7,056 bases of DNA from NCBI GenBank assembly GCA_007280145.1, contig QYPU01000093.1:1-7056 (forward strand), written 5' to 3'. The first letter of the stretch is position 1. The number at the start of each line of letters is the position of its first letter. The translations under genes and the position numbers were made by a program. Shown in pieces: positions 1-3,887 of this stretch. Under the pieces are notes generated by a model. That model was not told the DNA's origin. It did not search any database and worked only from the letters and a program-made list of their open reading frames with translations. This DNA is from Dehalococcoidia bacterium (lineage in GTDB: Bacteria; Chloroflexota; Dehalococcoidia; GIF9; UBA5629).

Positions 1-80
1 AATATGTCCCTCCTCCAGATCATCCCTGGAGAAGATACAGCCTCCAATCTCAACGCACCAGCCAAGCATTACCTGTATGA
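1..80 (+). CDS. Probable transposase, C-terminal fragment
   Basis: This is an open frame (codons starting at base 3) entering from the left edge and stopping at TGA 78-80. It encodes about 25 residues beginning YVPPPDHPWRRY. A proline-rich segment followed by HPWR is, from memory, a common ending of integrase-core (DDE) transposases of IS481-type elements. The frame stops 60 bp before the presumed IS end, the spacing expected of a transposase gene. Two other forward frames are also open here (one to 102), so the frame choice rests only on the HPWR ending and the context. The catalytic domain would lie upstream of the window. Confidence 0.4.
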   Translation, partial: YVPPPDHPWRRYSLQSQRTSQALPV

Positions 81-90
81 AGTCACTAGA

Positions 91-134
91 GGACATTTCT
101 AATGAGTTAAAGTAGGGGACATTTCTAAAGAGTC
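91..134 (+). repeat. Two direct copies of a terminal IS repeat
   Basis: GGACATTTCTAA occurs at 91-102 and again at 117-128, exactly 26 bp apart. The match continues after one mismatch as GAGT, so 16 of 18 positions agree. The copies lie between the transposase-like stop codon and the presumed IS tip, and are probably transposase-binding sites. Confidence 0.6.
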
Positions 135-165
135 TTGACAACATTGCCCTATTGACTTGCTAAAC

Positions 166-195
166 TAGACATAATTATATATTACCTCGTATAGT
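166..195 (+). promoter_or_regulatory. Candidate sigma-70 promoter of the response regulator gene
   Basis: TAGACA (166-171, five of six to the -35 consensus) is followed after 18 bp by TATAGT (190-195, five of six to the -10 consensus). A transcript would start near 202, just ahead of the GTG start at 222. Alternatives are TTGACT at 152-157 with TATATA at 176-181, and the TTGACA at 135-140 in the IS tip, for which no good -10 is seen at normal spacing. Assigned by eye. Confidence 0.45.
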
Positions 196-200
196 ATACG
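188..200. promoter_or_regulatory. Perfect palindrome over the -10 box, candidate operator
   Basis: CGTATA-G-TATACG is a perfect 6-1-6 inverted repeat covering the candidate -10 hexamer. A second, offset pair (ATTAC 181-185 and GTAAT 200-204) flanks it. A dimeric regulator bound here would block RNA polymerase. Autoregulation by the adjacent LuxR-type protein is possible but is inference. Confidence 0.4.
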
Positions 201-221
201 TAATCATTTACAAGGTGACTC

Positions 222-908
222 GTGGTTGAAGGACATAGCAGAATAAGGATAGTCGTAGCTGACCAGCAGCCCTTGTTCCGCCAGGGGATACGCTCCTCCC
301 TGTCTCAAACAACCGACATTGAAATCTGCGGCGAGGTTGGCTCCAGCAATGAGCTTACGTCAACTATAAACACCTTATACCCAGATGTTATCCTACTCGA
401 CATCAATTTACCGCCTAGCAATGGCCTGGACTTAGCCAGAGCTGTGAAACAGCAACTGCCTAGCGCAGCAGTGATAATCCTCACCCCCCAACCCAACGAT
501 GATGAGCTCTTTGCAGCAATAAAAGCTCGGGCAGCCGGCTATCTAAAGCGTGATATTGCCTCAAACGAGCTGGTCACAGAGATCCGCAGAGCTGCCCAAG
601 GTGAGCACCCCATAAATGACACTCTTCTTGCTCAGCCTAAGGCGGCTGAGCGGGTGCTACAGCAGTTCCAGGACCTTTCCTGGGGACAGGGAGTCGAACC
701 TTTCGTCTCACCTCTGACCCCCAGGGAAACCGAAATCCTCACCTACATGGCCCAGGGTTACTTCAATAAGCAAATTGCGGTTAAACTCGATATCAGCGAA
801 CAGACCATCAAAAACCACATAACCTCCATACTGCGCAAACTGGATGCCAATGCCCGCACCCAGGCAGTAGTGACAGCCATAAAACGAGGCTTAATCTCTT
901 TGGGCTAG
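222..908 (+). CDS. NarL/FixJ-family response regulator (REC + LuxR-type HTH)
   Basis: This is a two-domain DNA-binding response regulator of 228 residues, a usual family length. The receiver domain spans about 7-125, with phospho-acceptor Asp60 in LLDINLP, Thr88 in ILTPQ, Lys109 in YLKRD and acidic-pocket Asp14. The second acidic position is Gln15 (ADQQP instead of the common DDHP). The LuxR/GerE helix-turn-helix spans about 163-226 (LTPRETEIL, then the ISEQTIKNHITSILRKLD recognition region). The start is GTG at 222, preceded by AAGGTGA at 212-218. By family knowledge it would be phosphorylated by a sensor kinase and then regulate transcription, but no kinase gene lies in the window, so it is an orphan here. 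Two small membrane ORFs follow on the same strand, the first 8 bp after its stop. The fold is certain; targets cannot be read from the sequence. Confidence 0.95.
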   Translation: MVEGHSRIRIVVADQQPLFRQGIRSSLSQTTDIEICGEVGSSNELTSTINTLYPDVILLDINLPPSNGLDLARAVKQQLPSAAVIILTPQPNDDELFAAIKARAAGYLKRDIASNELVTEIRRAAQGEHPINDTLLAQPKAAERVLQQFQDLSWGQGVEPFVSPLTPRETEILTYMAQGYFNKQIAVKLDISEQTIKNHITSILRKLDANARTQAVVTAIKRGLISLG

Positions 909-916
909 TAAGCTAA

Positions 917-1108
917 ATGATCGCCCCGGCTGCAAGACCGGCTGCATACCTGGCGGGTGGGGGGTTGACGGGTGGGGTTATCGCTTACCTTCTTACCTTC
1001 TCTCCTCTATGCTTCCTTCCTTCCTATATGCTGTTGTTCTCTATCCTGTCTCTATTGTTTAGTCTTGTCCCTTTAATCAAAGGACTTAGCCTATTACTAC
1101 GACGATAA
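917..1108 (+). CDS. Small hydrophobic protein, two predicted membrane segments (unrecognised)
   Basis: This 63-residue ORF begins 8 bp after the response regulator stop. The protein is strongly hydrophobic, with likely membrane segments at about 10-28 and 35-58 and a basic tail (LLLRR), giving two helices with both ends probably cytoplasmic. There is no convincing Shine-Dalgarno before ATG 917, so translation would depend on coupling to the upstream gene. Its TAA stop (1106-1108) overlaps the ribosome-binding site of the next gene. Base composition is odd: a G-run cluster at 955-977, then a pyrimidine-rich stretch of about 45 bp, which could itself create hydrophobic codons. I do not recognise a family. 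The alternative is non-coding sequence that happens to be open. Confidence 0.45.
   Translation: MIAPAARPAAYLAGGGLTGGVIAYLLTFSPLCFLPSYMLLFSILSLLFSLVPLIKGLSLLLRR
955..977 (+). other. Canonical G-quadruplex motif
   Basis: Four G-runs are separated by loops of 1, 5 and 1 bases: GGG-T-GGGGGG-TTGAC-GGG-T-GGGG. This satisfies the standard four-tract G3+ N1-7 pattern, on the sense strand of the transcript just after the regulator gene. Whether it folds is not known from sequence. Confidence 0.55.
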
Positions 1109-1116
1109 GGAGGTGA
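1107..1116 (+). promoter_or_regulatory. Near-ideal Shine-Dalgarno for the 93-aa gene
   Basis: AAGGAGGTGA is an almost complete complement of the 16S rRNA 3' end and lies 4 bp before ATG 1121. It overlaps the TAA of the upstream 63-codon ORF, so initiation may be strong and also coupled to that ORF. Confidence 0.85.
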
Positions 1117-1120
1117 AGAT

Positions 1121-1402
1121 ATGAATTGCGATCCATGTATGGCAATGGCAATTGGGGTGTTAGGTAGCATTCTTGTATTTGCACCAACTCTTGCACAAAT
1201 TACAGTACGTGCGTTCCGAGATAAGAAACTTACTATTGGAAACATGTGTCAATTAATTGGTATGATCCTTATCGGTATAGCATTTTTCCTTCAATTTGGA
1301 TTTGGGTCATGGGAGGGTTGGCTTTGTGCTTCCTTGGTAACCTTAGTATTTCTTGTTTTGGTAGTAATAGTTTTGCGTAAATATCAGAAGAAAGACTGCT
1401 AG
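1121..1402 (+). CDS. Three-helix membrane protein of unknown function
   Basis: The 93-residue protein has three predicted transmembrane segments at about 8-29, 41-60 and 66-85. A basic, polar loop (VRAFRDKKLTIG, about 29-40) lies between the first two, and the tail is strongly basic (LRKYQKKD). An N-terminal CDPC pair (Cys3, Cys6) precedes helix 1, with further cysteines at 43, 69 and 93. The start is set by the very strong Shine-Dalgarno directly upstream. The gene is visibly richer in A/T and in A/T-ending codons than the regulator gene, suggesting a different origin. It ends the rightward block. No family is recognised; a small inner-membrane protein (toxin-like, transporter accessory or signalling peptide) cannot be chosen between. 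Coding status is well supported, function is not. Confidence 0.75.
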   Translation: MNCDPCMAMAIGVLGSILVFAPTLAQITVRAFRDKKLTIGNMCQLIGMILIGIAFFLQFGFGSWEGWLCASLVTLVFLVLVVIVLRKYQKKDC

Positions 1403-1410
1403 CTTTCAGT

Positions 1411-1480
1411 CTCTGTCTACTTCTGTCTACTCCTGTTCAATACTGTTCAATACTGTCCACTCATGTCTATCTCTGTGTAT
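1411..1480. repeat. Seven degenerate 10-bp tandem repeats (TNCTGTCTAC-like)
   Basis: Successive 10-mers read CTCTGTCTAC, TTCTGTCTAC, TCCTGTTCAA, TACTGTTCAA, TACTGTCCAC, TCATGTCTAT and CTCTGTGTAT. The TGT core is invariant at positions 4-6 of every unit, and GGTTGTTTTG (1481-1490) may be a decayed eighth. The array fills the spacer between the two convergent gene blocks (123 bp without a gene). A 6-bp stem (AGACTG 1393-1398 with CAGTCT 1407-1412) straddles the preceding stop codon but has no T-tract, so it is not called a terminator. Confidence 0.75.
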
Positions 1481-1524
1481 GGTTGTTTTGACTCCCCCAT
1501 GAAGGGAAAGGGTTGGTTATCGGA

Positions 1525-1758
1525 TTATAGAGGAGTAAATATAATTGGGGGTTGTGTGTCGGACGGCTTGAAATCGGGGTCGGGGTCGAACCACAGGCAG
1601 TGGAGGCAAAGCGTCCCTACCCTGCGCCACGACTTACCTTTGCGATAGTAAAGCGTCTTGACGTCTCCCATGGGCTGCATCAGCTTAACGCCTCGGGGCG
1701 ACGTAACCTCTCGCAGCGGGGCTTTCGGGCAGTAGCGGTGCTTAGATACTCTAGCCAT
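1525..1758 (-). CDS. Small cysteine-containing phage protein, zinc-ribbon-like (hypothetical)
   Basis: This 77-residue ORF is the last of the leftward block, 70 bp after the stop of the 501-aa gene. The N-terminus is basic and contains YCPKAP (Cys10). The middle reads KTLYYRKGKSWRRVG, followed by CLHC (Cys51, Cys54) and an acidic/proline tail with DPDPDF. A CxxC pair after a KGKxWxxVG stretch resembles small zinc-ribbon proteins, but a second full CxxC knuckle is missing, so metal binding is uncertain. There is no clear Shine-Dalgarno before the ATG; an in-frame stop 6 bases upstream limits the start. Overlapping forward frames exist but are less protein-like. I favour this strand because of orientation, position and the motif. 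Confidence 0.5.
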   Translation of the reverse strand: MARVSKHRYCPKAPLREVTSPRGVKLMQPMGDVKTLYYRKGKSWRRVGTLCLHCLWFDPDPDFKPSDTQPPIIFTPL

Positions 1759-1828
1759 AATTATCTACAATAGCGGGCGGGTGGTCGCTCAGGCGAATGG
1801 CTTATTTTTCTGGGGAAACAAATCGTCA

Positions 1829-3334
1829 TTACGGCGCTCCCAATATGAGCTTATGCTGGTAGCGTGCTCTGCGTGGCTCGTAGTCGAAGCTAACGGTGAT
1901 CACTCTGTACTTCTGCTGGCTCTGCGCGGTGGGCTTATCGGTCACCTGCACCACGTCCCAAAGCTCCTGTCCACAGTTGGGGGGTATGACGATATAGCCT
2001 CTGGCACCGGTCAGCCTGGCCTTAGCCACTGCAGCAGCAGCAACGTCGCTAGCCTTAGCAGTGGTGGGGATGCTCAGGTCCTGGTTGAAGTCAAGCCTTT
2101 CACCAACCAGGTCAATCTCTGTCTGGTTTAGGCTTGTGCCGTAGACGGGATTGCCTTCACTGTCCTTGCCGATGATATAGATGCGGTTGACTCCCGGGGA
2201 TTGAGTGATGTACTGGCCGTCAAGGATGATGTGGATTATTTCTCTGAGGACTTTGAGCTTGCCAAAGGCTTCGGCTGATGGTATGCCCTGAGGCTTTATG
2301 AAAAGATTAAAGGTTAGTGTGGGGCTGCCAAAGGCTTCTGCCGATGCTATTCCAGTTGGGATGATTACCTGGTCGTAGAATATCAATGGCGTGCCAAACG
2401 CCTCTAATGAGGCTATGCCTGATGGCTGGATGATAACAGCTCCGGGGATAACCAGGGGTGTACCAAAGGCTTCGGCTGTGGGTATTGACTGAGCAAACAG
2501 TTTGAGGTTGAGCTGCGGGCTGCCTAACGCCTCGGCTGATTGGATGGCTGACGGCTGGAGGATAACAGCTCCAGGCAGTACCGTGGGGTTGCCAAAGGCT
2601 TCTAAAGAAGCTATGCCTGTTGGGTAGATGTAATTCCCCACCAGGATAACTGTGGGGCTGCCAAAGGCTTCTAGTGAGGCAATCGCCGATGGGAATAGTT
2701 TCAAGTTTAGCCTGGCAGTGCCAAAGGCTTCTAGTGAAGCGATAGCTGAGGGTAAAACTGTTTGTAGTGTTGGTAAAGGATTTTCAGCGATGTGGTCCCA
2801 GTATTGATGAACAACGGGGTCATCACCGGTATGGCAAATAACAACGGTATCTAAATAATTTGTCCAAGCGGTCTGAGTGGTGTCCCAGTCTGTCCAGGTT
2901 CCACCATCAACTCTGTATCTTGCTTTATGGTCAACGCTTCGCCACTCAATCTCAACACAATACCAGGTATCAGCAGCCCAGGCTTTAAGGTGGTGCCAGG
3001 CACTTCCATCATAATAATCAATGTAACCACCCGCTCGGAAAGTAACCTGTATTCTAGTAGAACCACCTTCGCGTAGATAAAAACCACACCCCTGCTTATC
3101 AGCAGTGCCCATTCGAGCGTAGTAAGTTATTCTTCCATCATTAAGCTGGCTTCCTGTTTTTCCATCATTGCAATCTAAAGTTCCCTGTCCATCTGCTGCT
3201 TTTGCCCCCTCTTTTACAGTAGTCCCTTGAATGTATATTTGGCCAGAGGTTCCATCCCTATGGGTCCAACCTCCCTGTCCCTCTAAATTTCCGTCATTAT
3301 AGGAGTTAAAGTCCTCTTCTAAAATTGTAGCCAT
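1829..3334 (-). CDS. Phage tail adhesin-type protein: LamG-like domain + eight EAFG repeats + C-terminal part of tail hub
   Basis: This is a 501-residue chimeric virion protein. Residues about 5-185 (EEDFNSYNDGNLEGQGGW... through DTVVICHTGDDPVVHQYWDHI) look like a concanavalin/LamG-type jelly-roll, a fold common in glycan-binding phage proteins. Residues 194-358 are eight tandem repeats of 20-23 residues, core (P)xxIASxEAFGxPxx. Residues about 362-501 have the pattern of the last domain of baseplate/tail-hub proteins: an ILDGQY...NRIYIIG start, VGERLDF, PPNCGQELWDVVQVTD (Cys454) and a closing YRVITVSFDYEPRRARYQHKLILGAP. GGAG lies 8 bp before ATG 3334. The hub-type end is what the 584-aa gene upstream lacks, so the pair looks like one protein split in two. 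Family names are from remembered patterns; coding status is clear. Confidence 0.85.
   Translation of the reverse strand: MATILEEDFNSYNDGNLEGQGGWTHRDGTSGQIYIQGTTVKEGAKAADGQGTLDCNDGKTGSQLNDGRITYYARMGTADKQGCGFYLREGGSTRIQVTFRAGGYIDYYDGSAWHHLKAWAADTWYCVEIEWRSVDHKARYRVDGGTWTDWDTTQTAWTNYLDTVVICHTGDDPVVHQYWDHIAENPLPTLQTVLPSAIASLEAFGTARLNLKLFPSAIASLEAFGSPTVILVGNYIYPTGIASLEAFGNPTVLPGAVILQPSAIQSAEALGSPQLNLKLFAQSIPTAEAFGTPLVIPGAVIIQPSGIASLEAFGTPLIFYDQVIIPTGIASAEAFGSPTLTFNLFIKPQGIPSAEAFGKLKVLREIIHIILDGQYITQSPGVNRIYIIGKDSEGNPVYGTSLNQTEIDLVGERLDFNQDLSIPTTAKASDVAAAAVAKARLTGARGYIVIPPNCGQELWDVVQVTDKPTAQSQQKYRVITVSFDYEPRRARYQHKLILGAP
2261..2755 (-). repeat. Eight coding tandem repeats (IAS-x-EAFG, 20-23 residues each)
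   Basis: The DNA anchor CCAAAGGCTTC, or a close variant, starts at 2721, 2661, 2592, 2523, 2463, 2394, 2328 and 2262 on the + strand. The spacings are 60, 69, 69, 60, 69, 66 and 66 bp, all multiples of three, so frame is kept. EAFG appears in seven units and EALG in one. Units 1 and 4 share LNLKLF; units 3 and 5 share PGAVI(L/I)Q, a hint of a higher-order block. They probably form a repetitive beta shaft between the jelly-roll and the hub domain. Confidence 0.9.
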
Positions 3335-3376
3335 TACGCATACTCCAGACTCTAGACTGCCGACTATCAGCTATCG

Positions 3377-3784
3377 TTATAGTTTGAAGATTTTTGATGC
3401 AGCACTATCCCATTGTATTGTGATGTCTCCACCGTTAGGGGTGACTGGTAAGCCGGTAGCATCGTCGATATAGGCTATCAGCCTCGATGTGCTTTCAGTA
3501 CCGGTGTGCTTGTAGATAACAAGGGCTTCAGACTGGTCACCGGTAACTGCTGAGAAGGTCACATCGTCAGCATCGGCAACGCCTGCAACAACCGTCTTGC
3601 CGGTTAAAGCGTCGCTGGTGGCAACCCTGGCTCCCGAGGGTATATCATCGAGGTTGTCGTGTGCGGCCAGGTCAACGGTGTAGTCGGCGACGTCTACCAG
3701 GATACAGCGGATATCGTCGGTATCCCAATCAATGCTGCCGTCAAGAAACCCCTCTCTCCCCTTGTCGTAAAGTTCGTTTGCCAT
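3377..3784 (-). CDS. Phage structural-type protein of unknown function (135 aa)
   Basis: This 135-residue protein has an excellent Shine-Dalgarno (AGGAGG, then AAAAATC before ATG), lying between the 584-aa and 501-aa tail genes. The sequence opens MANELYDKGREGFLDGSIDWDTDDI and continues with a beta-rich, acidic body (VDVADYTVDLA, TGKTVVAGVADADDVTFSAV, GDQSEALVIYKHTG, LPVTPNGGDITIQW) ending in KIFKL. From memory this is a recurrent small phage/prophage protein found among head or tail genes of many phages, usually left as hypothetical. Predicted beta structure without membrane segments or catalytic motifs suits a decoration or tail accessory protein, but that is inference. Its position inside what appears to be a split hub gene suggests it arrived with, or was moved by, the same rearrangement. 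Confidence 0.85.
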   Translation of the reverse strand: MANELYDKGREGFLDGSIDWDTDDIRCILVDVADYTVDLAAHDNLDDIPSGARVATSDALTGKTVVAGVADADDVTFSAVTGDQSEALVIYKHTGTESTSRLIAYIDDATGLPVTPNGGDITIQWDSAASKIFKL

Positions 3785-3804
3785 GATTTTTCCTCCTTTC
3801 CCGA

Positions 3805-3853
3805 ATTAGTCGATAGTCATTAGTCGATAGTCGATAGTCAATAGTCGATAGTC
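3805..3853. repeat. Seven 7-bp tandem repeats (GATAGTC / ATTAGTC)
   Basis: Seven contiguous heptamers read ATTAGTC, GATAGTC, ATTAGTC, GATAGTC, GATAGTC, AATAGTC and GATAGTC. All end in TAGTC. They fill the spacer between the stop of the 584-aa gene and the Shine-Dalgarno of the 135-aa gene, the place where the tail-hub protein appears to be broken. Confidence 0.9.
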
Positions 3854-3866
3854 CCCAGCCTCCCCT

Positions 3867-3884
3867 TGACTGCTGACTGCTGAC
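3867..3884. repeat. Second 7-bp tandem repeat (TGACTGC, about 2.6 copies)
   Basis: TGACTGC occurs at 3867-3873 and 3874-3880, followed by TGAC at 3881-3884. It has the same period as the adjacent GATAGTC array but a different unit, and it ends 3 bp before the TGA stop (3888-3890) of the 584-aa gene. Confidence 0.7.
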
Positions 3885-3887
3885 TTT

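Larger units (their letters stand above)
1..140 (+). mobile_element. Right end of an insertion sequence (partial, IS481/IS21-like)
   Basis: The first 140 bases look like the 3' end of an insertion sequence cut by the window edge. A short reading frame resembling a transposase C-terminus stops at 80. It is followed by two copies of GGACATTTCTAA (91-102 and 117-128), and the element would end at CTTGACA (134-140), so that read inward the end starts TGTCAAGACTC. Repeated motifs inside the ends and a TG terminus are known for IS21/IS481-type elements. The left end and any target-site duplication are outside the window, so family and exact boundary are inferred. Confidence 0.5.

Noticed and set aside
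1024..1245. 73-codon leftward ORF opposite the small membrane genes
   Set aside because: It is antisense to a gene with a near-perfect ribosome-binding site, and has no initiation signal of its own.
1560..1650. tRNA-like GGTTCGACCCC on the minus strand near the phage edge, suggestive of a tRNA attachment site
   Set aside because: No cloverleaf can be drawn: the flanking T-stem, D-stem and acceptor do not pair. The bases are explained as codons of the 77-aa protein (WFDPDPDF).
1463..1773. Forward ORFs of 61 and 73 codons
   Set aside because: They overlap the tandem array and the better supported leftward 77-aa gene, with low-complexity, unprotein-like sequences.
1760..1828. 22-codon leftward ORF filling the gap between the 501-aa stop and the 77-aa start
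   Set aside because: It exactly bridges the gap and could couple translation, but it has no independent ribosome-binding site, and a chance open frame of this length is common.
1781..2131. 116-codon forward ORF
   Set aside because: It is antisense to the hub-like C-terminal domain and has no ribosome-binding site or protein-like motif.
2261..2755. Diversity-generating retroelement template/variable repeat
   Set aside because: Repeat differences are not concentrated at adenines, and no reverse transcriptase or paired template repeat is visible in the window.
3805..3884. Possible CRISPR array
   Set aside because: The repeats are contiguous 7-mers without spacers; no cas genes are present.
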